From assembly GCA_030950545.1 (NCBI GenBank), contig JAUZRJ010000111.1:1-39302 (forward strand): a stretch of DNA of 39,302 nt. Direction: 5' to 3'. The notes beneath the pieces are model-generated. The model was given only the letters and a program-made list of their open reading frames with translations, did no database searches and was not told the origin of the DNA. Below are positions 11,514-22,027 of this stretch, in pieces; positions within the stretch are counted from its first letter, which is position 1; the number at the start of each line of letters is the position of its first letter. The stretch is from Aquificota bacterium (lineage in GTDB: Bacteria; Aquificota; Aquificia; Aquificales; Aquificaceae). Position numbers and translations under genes: made by a program.

Positions 11514-13078
11514 CCGGATACCATGTGGATCAGTTCCTCAGCTCCCCTGATGGTCGTCTCGGTGGTTGCCCCCATCAGGCGGGCGACCTCCCTGACCTTC
11601 TCCTCCGGTGTGAGTTTCCTCACCTCTATGTAGGGTATGTCTCCTATGAACTTCTTCTCGGTCAGGAAGTTGACGTCGCCCGCTGCACACACAGGGGCGG
11701 AGTGGGTTATGGCTATCACCTGCATGTTTCTCGACACCTTCCTCAGCATCCTCGCTAACCTCAGGGAGGTCTCACCACTTATACCCGCATCCACCTCATC
11801 GAAGATGTAGGTCTCCGCGGGCGGGAGTATCAGGGAGAGGGCGAGGAAGAGCCTGGTGAGCTCACCCCCGGAGGCGACCTCGTTCAGGGGTTTCGGGTCC
11901 TCTCCGTGGGCGGAGAAGAGGAAGATCACCCTGTCCGAACCTGTCCTTCCTGGACGGGTCCTTTCCAGCTTGACCTTGAGGACCGCCCTATCCAGGTTGA
12001 GATCTTTCAGTATATCCCTTACGGACCTCTCCATCCTGCCCGCTGTCCTCTTCCTCTCCTCAGACAGCAGGTCACACAGGTCGGAGAGCCTCTTCTCTAG
12101 ATCCCTCACCTCCTCCTCCAGGTCCTCAACCCTCAGATCCAGGTCCTGCAGGTCTCTGAGCTCCCTTCTCAGATCCTCGGTCTCCCTGAAGATCTCCCCG
12201 TAGGGTTTCCCGTACTTTCTCTCTATTCTCTGGATCCTGAAGAGGATCTCGTTCACCCTGTCCACCTCCTCGGGCGAGACTTCCTCTATCCTGTCCCTCA
12301 AGATCTCCACAACCTCACCCAAGGTGTCCTTTACACCCGAAAGGGTGTCGATAACTCCGCCCAGGTCTCCCGCAACCTCCTCCGCCCTGAACAGTACCTT
12401 GAGGGCTTCGGAGACCCTGTCGAAGGCGGAACCTTCCGCGTCGTAAAGGTTCCGTACAGCCTCCCTGAGGAGCCTGTTTATCCTCTCCCTGTGCTTTAAA
12501 ACCTCAGCCCTCTCCCTCAGATCCTGAACCTCCTCCGGAGACAGGCCCACCTCCTCGATCTCCCTGATCCTGTACTCGAGGTAGTCCCTCCTCTGGAGTA
12601 CCTCCTCCCTCCTGGACAGGATCTTCTGAAGGGTGTTCTTCCTTGACGTGAGGTCCCTGTAAACCTCCTCCACCTTACGTCTTAGATCCTCGATGCCACC
12701 GAACCTGTCTATCAGGTCCCTCTGGTAGTCCTCCCTGAGGACCTTTATGAACTCGTTCTGACCCTGTAGCGATATCCTCTCCTCCAGGATCTTTCTCACG
12801 GTTTTCGCTGTCGTTCCCCTTCCGTTTATAAAGTACCTGTTCCTTCCGCCTCTGACCTCACGTCTCAGGATGTGCTCCTCGTCTCCCGAAACCAGCTCTA
12901 TCTCAACCGCGGTTCCGTCCGGGTAGTCTCCCTGCCTTCCCATAACAAAGCCTATGGCGGACAGGGTCATCGACTTCCCTGTTCCCGTCTCGCCGGATAT
13001 CACGTTGAGGCCCTCTGAAAACTCTATCTCCGTGTCCCTTATGAGAAGGAAGTTCTCTATCCTGACCGTTCTCAGCAT
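11510..13078 (-). CDS. recN: DNA repair protein RecN
   Basis: A 522-residue SMC-like ATPase for double-strand break repair. The N-terminal half carries Walker A (GETGTGKS, about 31-38); the middle is two antiparallel coiled-coil segments (about 140-350) rich in Glu, Arg and Leu; the C-terminal half carries the ABC signature SGGELTRL and Walker B ending IFDEVDAG. It is slightly shorter than E. coli RecN (553), mostly in the coiled coil. ATG 13078 is preceded by a TATTAA hexamer seven bases away and no Shine-Dalgarno site. It is divergent from the thioredoxin-fold lipoprotein gene over 54 bases and heads a two-gene operon with the nudix gene. Confidence 0.97.
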
Positions 13079-13085
13079 GGATCAA

Positions 13086-13091
13086 TTAATA
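13086..13091 (-). promoter_or_regulatory. -10-like element for recN (leaderless)
   Basis: TATTAA on the minus strand ends seven bases before ATG 13078. There is no Shine-Dalgarno site. Confidence 0.45.
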
Positions 13092-13120
13092 TCGGCGGTT
13101 CGGGTCCGTCCTTCAACGTG

Positions 13121-13126
13121 TAAATT
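13121..13126 (+). promoter_or_regulatory. -10-like element for the thioredoxin-fold lipoprotein gene (leaderless)
   Basis: TAAATT, then exactly six bases, then ATG 13133. There is no Shine-Dalgarno site. It faces the recN promoter within the same 54-base gap. Confidence 0.5.
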
Positions 13127-13132
13127 TTTCCT

Positions 13133-14536
13133 ATGAAGGTCTTCCTTGTCCTCCTTCTGGTGATCTCCTGTGAGGTTAGGAGGGACTACCCCGAGATCTC
13201 CAAGATAAGCTGGGAGAGGGTCTGGGAAAGGGCTCTTGAGAAGGCTTCCGCGGAAGGCAAGCCTGTTTTCATCTACTTTTACGCGGTGTGGTGTAGCTGG
13301 TGCAGGGAGTATGAAGAGGTCCTCGAAAGAAAGAAGGTCAGGGAGCTTCTTGAGGAGAACTTCGTTCCCCTGCTTCTTGACTCGGACAGGGACAGGGCCC
13401 TTTTCCTGAAGTTCGGGGGAAGGGGAACACCCTTTACGGTGATCCTGAACAAAGGCGGTGATCCGGTCGTGGCCTTCCACGGTGCTGTCGGAGAGGAGGA
13501 TCTTCTTGAGATACTCGGTCTTGTCATAAGGGAGAAGACAGGATTCACAGCGGTAAAAGAGGGTGTTCAACTCAGGGATTTGGGCGGGAAGACCTACAGG
13601 AGGCTCCTCGAGGGCTTCCTGCGTGATCTGGAGGTCAGGTTCGACCCTGTCCTGGGTGGCTTCTCCTCACCTTCGGAAGGAGGGGCCCTCTTCAAGTGGC
13701 CGACACCTATAACCTACACCTTCTTACTGAGGAAGGGTCTTCTTGAGGAAGAGGTTCTCTTCTCAATAGACAAGGACATAGAGTTTCTCTTTGATGAGTT
13801 TGACGGCGGTTTTTTTAACTTCTACGACAGGACGAGGGCCTTTGACTTCCACTTCGAAACCTCCAAGTCCCTGAGGGTGAACGGAGAGATGATTCTGGCC
13901 CTGACGGAGGCTTTCAGGAAGACAGGTGAGGAGAGGTATTTAAGGTACGCACTCAGGACCTTCCGCTATCTCGAGAAGTTCCTCCTGCACGGAGGTTCGG
14001 GTTGCTATCTGAACGCCCAGGTCTCGGATCCCGAGTACTACAACCTCCCGCCCGAGGAGAGGAGAAGGAGGAAACCACCGCCTCCAGACACAGCGGTCAT
14101 AGTTGAGGACAACGCCAGGACGGTCGTTGCCCTCCTTAATCTTTACAGGGTAACAGGAGAGAAATCGATCCTCAGGAGGGCGGAGAGGTGTCTTGAGTAC
14201 ATGGTGGACGGTCTTCTCCTGGACAGCAAGATATACAGGTTCTACGACACGAGAACGGGAAAAAGGGGAACCCCGAACTTCGGCAGGGACGTTGCCTTCC
14301 TCTCCCTCGCACTTCTTGAATCGGGAAAGAAGGAAAAGGCCCTTGAGGTGGCGGACTTAGAAGCGGAACACGACTGGGTTTCCCTTTCGGTCCTCGCCTA
14401 CGTTCTCGCGAGATCGGGCGAAAAGAACAGGGCGGTGGAGATCTTAAGGTATGTTAGGGTAGATCCGAACTACCAGAACCCGGACGATATGGTCTTCCTC
14501 CTAATGGCTCTTGAGCTCTTGATTGAAAGGGGCTGA
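13133..14536 (+). CDS. thioredoxin-fold lipoprotein with alpha-helical toroid-like C-terminal domain
   Basis: A 467-residue exported protein. The N-terminus is a short signal with a plausible lipobox (LVIS then Cys near residue 14), so it is probably anchored to a membrane. Residues about 25-140 are a thioredoxin fold with the active-site pair WCSWC. From about 150 on, repeated helical pairs such as NGEMILALTEAF and DNARTVVALLNLY resemble the (alpha/alpha) barrel of the YyaL/DUF255 group, in which a thioredoxin-like domain is fused to a glycosidase-like toroid. This protein is shorter than YyaL (about 650-700). The function is probably redox handling of an exported partner, but the substrate is unknown. 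It stands as the first gene upstream of cimA, separated by 22 bases that hold a second promoter-like element. Confidence 0.82.
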   Translation: MKVFLVLLLVISCEVRRDYPEISKISWERVWERALEKASAEGKPVFIYFYAVWCSWCREYEEVLERKKVRELLEENFVPLLLDSDRDRALFLKFGGRGTPFTVILNKGGDPVVAFHGAVGEEDLLEILGLVIREKTGFTAVKEGVQLRDLGGKTYRRLLEGFLRDLEVRFDPVLGGFSSPSEGGALFKWPTPITYTFLLRKGLLEEEVLFSIDKDIEFLFDEFDGGFFNFYDRTRAFDFHFETSKSLRVNGEMILALTEAFRKTGEERYLRYALRTFRYLEKFLLHGGSGCYLNAQVSDPEYYNLPPEERRRRKPPPPDTAVIVEDNARTVVALLNLYRVTGEKSILRRAERCLEYMVDGLLLDSKIYRFYDTRTGKRGTPNFGRDVAFLSLALLESGKKEKALEVADLEAEHDWVSLSVLAYVLARSGEKNRAVEILRYVRVDPNYQNPDDMVFLLMALELLIERG

Positions 14537-14544
14537 AATTAGCT

Positions 14545-14550
14545 TATTAT
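14545..14550 (+). promoter_or_regulatory. -10-like element for cimA
   Basis: TATTAT ends eight bases before ATG 14559; the overlapping TATAAA (14548-14553) ends five bases before it. There is no Shine-Dalgarno site, so the transcript is leaderless or nearly so. Confidence 0.45.
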
Positions 14551-14558
14551 AAAAACCC

Positions 14559-16148
14559 ATGGAGAAGGTCTTCATCTACGACACAACCCTGAGAGACGGG
14601 TCTCAGGCGGAGGGGGTGAACTTCTCCATAGAGGACAAGGTCAGGATAGCGGAGAAGCTGGACGACTTCGGCATAGACTACATAGAGGGCGGGTGGCCGT
14701 ACGCAAACCCCAAGGACAACCTCTTCTTCCAGAAGATAAAGAGGATCAGGTTCAGGCACGCAAAACCTGTGGCCTTCGGGTCAACCAGGAAGCCCGGGGT
14801 GAAGGTTTCCGAGGACAAGCAGGTGGAATCCCTGATAAGGGCGGAGACCCCTGTTATAACCATATTCGGTAAGAGCTGGGACCTCCATGTGAAGGAGGCC
14901 CTCAGGACGTCCCTCGGTGAGAACCTCAGCATGGTTTACGAGACGGTAGAGTTCCTGAAGAGGTACGCGGACGAGGTGATCTTCGACGCGGAACACTTCT
15001 TCGACGGATACATCTCAAACCCCGATTACGCTATGGCGGTCCTTGAAGCAGCTGTAAAGGGAGGGGCGGACTGGATAGTTCTGTGCGACACCAACGGGGG
15101 CAGGCTTCCCCACGAGGTCAGGGAGATAACGGAAAAGGTCAGAGCCAGATTTCCTGACGCCAGGATAGGCATCCACGCCCACAACGATTCGGAAACCGCG
15201 GTCGCCAACTCGATAATGGCGGTCATAGCGGGTGCGAGGCAGGTACACGGGACGATAAACGGCATAGGGGAGAGGACAGGAAACGCTAACCTCTGCTCCA
15301 TAATACCGAATCTCCAGATAAAGCTTGGTTTTGAAGTCGTTCCCGAAGAGAACCTCAGGAGGCTGACCGAGATCGCCCATTTCGTGGCGGAGCTTTCCAA
15401 CATGCCACTTCCCAGAAACATGCCCTACGTGGGTGAGAGCGCCTTCGCCCATAAAGGGGGTGTCCACGCCTCCGCTGTCATGAAGAGAACGGAAACCTAC
15501 GAACACATAGACCCGGAGATGGTAGGGAACAGAAGGAAGATAACGGTTTCGGACCTTGCGGGCAGGAGCAACCTCCTCTACAAGCTGAGAGAGTTCGGTA
15601 TAGAGGTGGACGAGAGATCCCCGGAGCTCTTGAAACTCGTGGAGAAGATAAAGGAGCTTGAGAAGGAAGGCTACCACTTCGAGGCTGCGGAGGCTTCGCT
15701 TGAGCTCCTCTGCAAGAGGCACTTCGGCCTTGTGAAGGACTACTTTGACTTTGAGGCCTACAGGATCCTCATAGCTAAAAGGAGCATGGACGAGACACCG
15801 ATCTCCGAGGCGACGGTCAGACTATCCGTAGAGGGGGTCAGGGAGCACACCGCCGCTCTTGGGAACGGTCCTGTAAACGCTCTGGACAGAGCTCTCAGGA
15901 AGGCCCTTGAGGAGTTCTACCCTAACCTGAAGGAGATGCAACTCATAGACTACAAGGTCAGGATCATAAACGAGTCCGCAGGGACCTCCGCAAAGGTGAG
16001 GGTCCTGATAGAGTCAACGGACGGGAAGAGGAAGTGGGGAACGGTCGGTGTCTCCGAAAACGTCATAGAGGCGTCCTGGATAGCCCTCACGGACGCGATC
16101 GTCTATAAACTCATGAAGGACGAGGAGGATTCCCTGCTAAGCTCCTGA
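14559..16148 (+). CDS. cimA: (R)-citramalate synthase
   Basis: A 529-residue enzyme of the isopropylmalate/homocitrate synthase superfamily. It condenses pyruvate with acetyl-CoA to citramalate, the first step of the threonine-independent route to isoleucine used by many autotrophic thermophiles. The TIM-barrel domain starts with [16 protein letters not shown]; the metal-binding HAHND and the block NGIGERTGN follow. The long C-terminus (about 400-520) matches the LeuA-type regulatory dimer domain, where isoleucine feedback would act. The length of about 530 and the motif 'SQAEGVNFS' place it with the CimA branch rather than 2-isopropylmalate synthase. The 3' end overlaps plsC by 38 bases. Confidence 0.95.
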   Translation: MEKVFIYDTTLRDGSQAEGVNFSIEDKVRIAEKLDDFGIDYIEGGWPYANPKDNLFFQKIKRIRFRHAKPVAFGSTRKPGVKVSEDKQVESLIRAETPVITIFGKSWDLHVKEALRTSLGENLSMVYETVEFLKRYADEVIFDAEHFFDGYISNPDYAMAVLEAAVKGGADWIVLCDTNGGRLPHEVREITEKVRARFPDARIGIHAHNDSETAVANSIMAVIAGARQVHGTINGIGERTGNANLCSIIPNLQIKLGFEVVPEENLRRLTEIAHFVAELSNMPLPRNMPYVGESAFAHKGGVHASAVMKRTETYEHIDPEMVGNRRKITVSDLAGRSNLLYKLREFGIEVDERSPELLKLVEKIKELEKEGYHFEAAEASLELLCKRHFGLVKDYFDFEAYRILIAKRSMDETPISEATVRLSVEGVREHTAALGNGPVNALDRALRKALEEFYPNLKEMQLIDYKVRIINESAGTSAKVRVLIESTDGKRKWGTVGVSENVIEASWIALTDAIVYKLMKDEEDSLLSS

Positions 16149-16755
16149 TCCTCTCCATCACGTCCTCCGCAACAGATCTGTAGGACCTCAGGTTATCCTT
16201 TTCCCTGTAGACCTTAGGCTTTCCTATGAACACTCTTATAAGATGGCCGGGTTTCGGGACCCTAGACCCTTTTGGCAGTACCCTGTCCGTCCCGTCTATG
16301 TAAACGGGGACAACAGGAGACCCTGTCCTGACCGCCAGAAAGCCAACACCCGACTTCGGCCTTAAGAACTCTCCCGGACCAGCCCTCGTCCCTTCGGGAA
16401 ATATACAGACGCTACAGCCCTCTTCGAGCAGTTCCCTTACCCTCTCGAGGGTTTCGAGGTCTCCTGATCCCCTCTTTACGGGTATAGCCCTCATATGCCT
16501 TAAGATGAAGCCCAGGGGCGGTTTGAACAGTTCCTCCTTGGCTACGAAGAAAAGGGGTTCCGGAAAGACCGAGTTCAGAACAGGCGGGTCCAGGTGACTC
16601 CTGTGGTTGGACGCTACTATGTATCCTCCCTTTTCGGGAACGTTCTCAAGACCGTAGACCTTTACACGCAGGAACGCCCTGAAAAGGGGTTTAGCTACGG
16701 GACAGAGGGGCTTGAGGAGGTATCTCTCCGGAAAGGTCGAGGGACATCCCATCAC
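16111..16755 (-). CDS. plsC: 1-acyl-sn-glycerol-3-phosphate acyltransferase
   Basis: A 214-residue acyltransferase that converts lysophosphatidic acid to phosphatidic acid in membrane lipid synthesis. The catalytic HX4D is NHRSHLD (about 51-57), and the glycerol-phosphate-binding block FPEGTRAG follows. A weakly hydrophobic N-terminal segment would place it at the inner membrane surface. It starts at GTG 16755, overlapping the thrS stop as GTGA, with ATG 16752 as an alternative; either way it is coupled to thrS. Another acyltransferase-like gene (DUF374) lies at 23641-24273. The 3' end runs opposite the end of cimA. Confidence 0.95.
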   Translation of the reverse strand: MMGCPSTFPERYLLKPLCPVAKPLFRAFLRVKVYGLENVPEKGGYIVASNHRSHLDPPVLNSVFPEPLFFVAKEELFKPPLGFILRHMRAIPVKRGSGDLETLERVRELLEEGCSVCIFPEGTRAGPGEFLRPKSGVGFLAVRTGSPVVPVYIDGTDRVLPKGSRVPKPGHLIRVFIGKPKVYREKDNLRSYRSVAEDVMERIRSLAGNPPRPS

Positions 16756-18680
16756 TCCCTAGACTCGACCTTCTTCCTGAGCATCGCCACGAACTCGTCA
16801 ACCGTCATCGAACCCAGACTGCCCTCCTTCTTTCCCCTTACCGATATGGTTCCCGACTCCGCCTCCTTATCGCCCACCACAACCACGTAGGGTATCTTCA
16901 TAAGCTCCGCGTCCCTTATCTTGGCTCCGAGCCTTTCCTCCCTGTCGTCTATCTCCACCCTGAAACCCGCCCTCTCGAGCTCCGAGAAGACCTTCTTCGC
17001 GTACTCAAGGTGCCTGTCCGCTATCGGGAGGACCCTGACCTGTGTGGGCGAGAGCCACAGAGGTAGCAGGCCACCGTAGTGTTCGAGGAGTACACCCGTG
17101 AACCTCTCTATGGAGCCGAGGATCGCCCTGTGGATCATGTACGGTCTGTGTTTTCTGTTGTCGGGACCTATGTACGTCATGTCAAACCGCTCGGGGAGGT
17201 TGAAGTCAAACTGTATTGTGGAACACTGCCACAGCCTCCCCAGGGCGTCCTTTATCTTCACGTCTATCTTCGGCCCGTAGAAGGCTCCTCCGCCCTCGTC
17301 CACCTCGTAGCTGTAGCCCAGGTCCTCTATAGCCTTCCTCAGAGCGTTCTGGGACCTCTCCCACTGGTCATCGGTTCCTATGGCGTACTCAGGTCTGGTG
17401 GAGAGATATATCCTGAAGTCATCAAAGCCGAAGTCCTTGAGCATGGAAAGGGCGAGGTCCAGAGTGTCCTTTATGACCTCATCCACCTGGTCGGGTGTAC
17501 ATATTATGTGGGCGTCGTCCTGGGTAAATCCCCTTACCCTCATCAGGCCGTGAAGCACACCCGACATCTCGTACCTGTACACGGTTCCCAGCTCCGCTAT
17601 CTTGAAAGGAAGGTCCCTGTAGCTTCTTACCTTGCTCTTGTAGATCGCTATGTGGAAGGGACAGTTCATCGGCTTTACGAAGTAACCCTCCCCTTCCATC
17701 TCCATCTCGGGGAACATGTTCTCCCTGTAATACTCCAGATGCCCGCTTCTCTCCCAGAGCTTTGACCTGCCTACGTGCGGTGTGTAAACCAGCTGGTAGC
17801 CCCTCTTTATGTGTTCCTCCTTCCAGTAGTCCTCCAGTATCCTCCTGTAGGTAGCTCCCCTGGGAAGCCATATGACGAGACCGGGACCGACGTCGTCGTC
17901 TATGAGGAAGAACTCCAGATCCTTCCCGAGCTTCCTGTGGTCCCTTTTCTTAGCCTCCTCGTAAAATCTCAGCCTCTCCCGAAGCTCCTCCTCCCTCCAG
18001 AAGGCTATACCGTATATCCTCGTGAGCTGGGGCTGATCGGACCTCCCCAGCCAGTAAGCTCCCGATACGGACGTTAGCTTGAAGGCCCCGGCTCTTCCCG
18101 TTGAAGGCAGGTGAGGACCCTTACAGAGGTCCACAAAGTCCCCCTGCTGGTAGACGGATATCACCTCGTCGGGCGGTATCCTGTTTATGATGTCTATCTT
18201 GTAGCGCTCCTTGAGACCCTCGAAGAGCCTGATGGCCTCCTCCCTGCTCAGCTCCTTCCTCAGTATGGGGTAGTCCCTTCTGATTATCTCCCTCATCTTC
18301 TCCTCTATCCTGGGAAGGTCCTCCTCGGTGATCCTCTGACCCTCAACCTCAACGTCGTAGTAAAAACCTTCCTCGGTCGTGGGTCCGACCCCTAAGTGGA
18401 CCTTTTCGGTCCCGTATAACTCCTTGAGTGCCTGGGCCATTATGTGGGCAAGGGAGTGCCTCATTATCTCAAGGCTCTCCGGGTCTCCCTCGAAGACGGG
18501 TTTCAGCTCACCTCCTTCCCTTAAAGGTGTCTGTAAGTCCAGGATCTCACCGCCCATCCTGACTCCTATGGCACCCTCCACACCAGCCCTTTTAAGGACT
18601 TCCCCCACAGGAGTTCCCCTGTCGACCTCCACCGCCTTCCCATCTATGAAAACCCTGATCTTCTCTCCCATGGCCCTCAT
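16752..18680 (-). CDS. thrS: threonine--tRNA ligase
   Basis: A 642-residue class II aminoacyl-tRNA synthetase with the full bacterial layout: TGS domain (about 5-65), N2 editing domain with HSLAHIMAQ and the downstream LCKGPH (removal of serine mischarged on tRNA-Thr), catalytic domain with zinc ligands in MNCPFH and later His residues, motif 2 in YRYEMSG, and a C-terminal anticodon-binding domain. Length equals E. coli ThrRS. ATG 18680 is preceded by an AT-rich -10-like TAAATT with eight bases between and no Shine-Dalgarno site; an in-frame ATG lies three codons later. The gap to the divergent WD40 gene is only 53 bases, too short for a T-box or an E. coli-style operator. Confidence 0.98.
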   Translation of the reverse strand: MRAMGEKIRVFIDGKAVEVDRGTPVGEVLKRAGVEGAIGVRMGGEILDLQTPLREGGELKPVFEGDPESLEIMRHSLAHIMAQALKELYGTEKVHLGVGPTTEEGFYYDVEVEGQRITEEDLPRIEEKMREIIRRDYPILRKELSREEAIRLFEGLKERYKIDIINRIPPDEVISVYQQGDFVDLCKGPHLPSTGRAGAFKLTSVSGAYWLGRSDQPQLTRIYGIAFWREEELRERLRFYEEAKKRDHRKLGKDLEFFLIDDDVGPGLVIWLPRGATYRRILEDYWKEEHIKRGYQLVYTPHVGRSKLWERSGHLEYYRENMFPEMEMEGEGYFVKPMNCPFHIAIYKSKVRSYRDLPFKIAELGTVYRYEMSGVLHGLMRVRGFTQDDAHIICTPDQVDEVIKDTLDLALSMLKDFGFDDFRIYLSTRPEYAIGTDDQWERSQNALRKAIEDLGYSYEVDEGGGAFYGPKIDVKIKDALGRLWQCSTIQFDFNLPERFDMTYIGPDNRKHRPYMIHRAILGSIERFTGVLLEHYGGLLPLWLSPTQVRVLPIADRHLEYAKKVFSELERAGFRVEIDDREERLGAKIRDAELMKIPYVVVVGDKEAESGTISVRGKKEGSLGSMTVDEFVAMLRKKVESRE

Positions 18681-18688
18681 ATTTTACT

Positions 18689-18694
18689 AATTTA
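18689..18694 (-). promoter_or_regulatory. -10-like element for thrS
   Basis: TAAATT on the minus strand, eight bases before ATG 18680. There is no Shine-Dalgarno site. Confidence 0.4.
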
Positions 18695-18704
18695 TCGCCC
18701 GTCC

Positions 18705-18723
18705 GATAATTTATAGTAGGAGG
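18705..18723 (+). promoter_or_regulatory. -10-like element and Shine-Dalgarno site of the WD40 gene
   Basis: GATAAT (18705-18710) is followed by AGGAGG (18718-18723), ten bases before ATG 18734. Unlike most unit-opening genes here, this one should have a short leader with a ribosome binding site. Confidence 0.45.
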
Positions 18724-18733
18724 GGGCCTTAAG

Positions 18734-19645
18734 ATGGTGAAAGTTCTTGTTCTCCTCATACTGATACAGGGCCTTGCCCTTTCCCAGACGGTCATAAGGG
18801 CTCATGAGGGCGCGGTAAGAGCCATAGACATCGAGGGCAGTCTCCTCGTGACCGCAGGAGATGACGGTTTCATAAGGGTCTGGAACATAAAAAACATGAA
18901 GCAGATCCTGAAGATAAAGAGCCACAGGGGAAAGGTCCTCTCCGTCGCTATAAACAGGAGGGGTTTTATAGTCTCCTCGGGGGACGACGGGATAATAAGG
19001 GTTTGGAGGCTTCCCCAGGGGAAGCTGTTCAAGATACTGAGGGGCCATGAGGAGTTCGTCAGAACCCTCACCTTCTCCAAGTACGGGAGACTGATGGCAT
19101 CCGCTGACGACCTCTGGGAGATAATAGTCTGGGACGCGCTGAGCTGGAAGAAGATAAGAAAGCTCACAGGCCACACGGGCTGGATATACGCCCTCGCCTT
19201 CTCACCGAAGGGGAACCTGCTCGCCTCCGCCTCAAAGGACAACACGGTGAGGGTCTGGGATCTGGACAGGGGAACGGTGAAGGTGCTTGAGGGTCATAAG
19301 GATTACGTTTACGCGGTCGCCTTCTCACCCAAAGGTAGCCTGCTCGTCTCCGCAGGGAACGACCAGAGGATAATAGTCTGGAGGGTAAGGGACGGGAAGC
19401 TTCTTTACAGCTTCAGAGCACACGACGGGAGCATTTACGCCCTTGACTACTCGCCCGACGGGACTTTCGTTGCGAGCGGTGGGTACGACAGGAAGGTGAA
19501 GATCTGGAGCACCTCCGACTGGAGGCCCGTCGGGGTTTTCACAGGCCACAGGGGTCTCATAACAGCCCTCAGGTTTTCCGACGACGGGTCCGTTCTGGTC
19601 TCGGGGGATACTGAAGGCTACATAAGGATCTGGAAGCTCAGGTAA
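18734..19645 (+). CDS. exported seven-bladed WD40 beta-propeller protein
   Basis: A 303-residue protein with a Sec signal peptide (residues 1 to about 18, hydrophobic core then ALSQ as likely cleavage site) and seven consecutive WD40 repeats of about 40 residues, each ending in a VW or IW dipeptide (RVWNI, RVWRL, IVWDA, RVWDL, IVWRV, KIWST, RIWKL). Seven repeats are enough to close one propeller, so the protein appears complete. Propellers are binding platforms, so a periplasmic scaffold is the likeliest role; no partner is evident. It opens a plus-strand run that continues with dtd. The repeats are quite similar to each other, particularly blades four and five, suggesting recent internal duplication. 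Confidence 0.9.
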   Translation: MVKVLVLLILIQGLALSQTVIRAHEGAVRAIDIEGSLLVTAGDDGFIRVWNIKNMKQILKIKSHRGKVLSVAINRRGFIVSSGDDGIIRVWRLPQGKLFKILRGHEEFVRTLTFSKYGRLMASADDLWEIIVWDALSWKKIRKLTGHTGWIYALAFSPKGNLLASASKDNTVRVWDLDRGTVKVLEGHKDYVYAVAFSPKGSLLVSAGNDQRIIVWRVRDGKLLYSFRAHDGSIYALDYSPDGTFVASGGYDRKVKIWSTSDWRPVGVFTGHRGLITALRFSDDGSVLVSGDTEGYIRIWKLR

Positions 19646-19648
19646 AAT
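19643..19648 (+). promoter_or_regulatory. -10-like element for dtd (leaderless GTG)
   Basis: TAAAAT overlaps the WD40 gene stop and is followed by eight bases (a run of C, no Shine-Dalgarno) before GTG 19657. Confidence 0.45.
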
Positions 19649-19656
19649 AGTCCCCC

Positions 19657-20103
19657 GTGAGGGCTGTTGTCCAGAGGGTCAAAAGGTCCTGGGTGAAGGT
19701 GGACGGGAAGACCGTGGGTGAGATAGGAAGGGGTCTAAATATACTCCTCGGGGTCGGGAAGGGAGACACCGAAGAGGACGCCAGAAAGCTGGCGAAGAAG
19801 ATAGCCAACCTGAGGATCTTCGAAGACGAGGGGGGTAAGTTTCAGCACTCCCTCCTCGACATAAAGGGAGAAGCCCTCATCGTCTCCCAGTTTACCCTTT
19901 ACGCCAACGTCAGGAAGGGAAGGAGACCGAGCTTCGAGGAGGCGGAGGAACCCGGGAGGGCGGAACACCTTTACAACAGGTTTGTTGAGGAGATGAAAGC
20001 CCTGGGTGTGGGTGTCCGGACGGGCGTCTTCGGTGCTATGATGGAGGTGTACATAGAGAACTGGGGTCCGGTTACCATAGTTCTGGACTCCTCGGAGCTG
20101 TGA
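19657..20103 (+). CDS. dtd: D-aminoacyl-tRNA deacylase
   Basis: A 148-residue DTD-family enzyme that hydrolyses D-amino acids (and glycine from mischarged tRNA-Ala) off tRNA. The two active-site blocks are present: SQFTL near residue 77-81 and the NxGPVT block (NWGPVT) near the C-terminus, which forms the chirality-checking cross-subunit motif. Length is standard for the dimeric enzyme. The start is GTG, fixed by the conserved N-terminus MRAVVQRV, with no ribosome binding site. The following small gene starts 18 bases later. Confidence 0.96.
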   Translation: MRAVVQRVKRSWVKVDGKTVGEIGRGLNILLGVGKGDTEEDARKLAKKIANLRIFEDEGGKFQHSLLDIKGEALIVSQFTLYANVRKGRRPSFEEAEEPGRAEHLYNRFVEEMKALGVGVRTGVFGAMMEVYIENWGPVTIVLDSSEL

Positions 20104-20121
20104 TGTAGATTTTAAGGTGGT

Positions 20122-20535
20122 ATGGAAGAGAAGAACAGAACCATTATGGAGTGTGTGGGTCCGTGTCTTCAGAAGATAAAGGAACACTCGGAGCTTAAGG
20201 AGATCTTCAGAAAGCTCTCGGAGGGAAAGGAGGAGTTCATAGAGGAGATCCTGAAGGAGAAGGTCGAGGACTACCAGAGTAAGATGGTTTCCTATCTTTC
20301 CGAACTGGTTGAGGAGATAAAGACGAAAAGGGAGATGGCGGAGAGCCTGAAAGGTCCCCAGAGGGAGGAGGTTCTCAAAGACCTGGACGACCTTGAGAAG
20401 GAGCTGTTCTGCTGTCTTGCGGAGGTCTTTGAGACGTATCACTTCTTCAGGACCCTTGAGGACCTCTCAGACCAGCATGTGGAACAGGCTCTGAACATAC
20501 CTGTGAGGCTCATCTACAGGCTGATACTGGCTTAG
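20122..20535 (+). CDS. uncharacterised helical protein with paired cysteines
   Basis: I do not recognise this 137-residue protein. It is predicted to be almost wholly helical and rich in Glu and Lys, with no signal peptide. Four cysteines stand out: C11 and C15 as CVGPC near the N-terminus and an adjacent CC pair near residue 93 in a second helix. In a helical hairpin these could come together as a metal site or a disulphide switch (inference). Translation is supported by AAGGTGG just before ATG 20122. It sits between dtd and guaB on the same strand, but a separate promoter precedes guaB, so the three need not be one operon. Confidence 0.75.
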   Translation: MEEKNRTIMECVGPCLQKIKEHSELKEIFRKLSEGKEEFIEEILKEKVEDYQSKMVSYLSELVEEIKTKREMAESLKGPQREEVLKDLDDLEKELFCCLAEVFETYHFFRTLEDLSDQHVEQALNIPVRLIYRLILA

Positions 20536-22026
<1,491 letters not shown>

Positions 22027-22027
22027 G

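Noticed and set aside
17079-17765. 228-codon open frame on the plus strand opposite thrS
   Set aside because: thrS is full-length with all motifs; this frame has no motif and no start signal.
18681-18733. T-box or operator-type leader upstream of thrS
   Set aside because: Only 53 bases separate thrS from the divergent gene, too short for a T-box, and no structured leader is visible.
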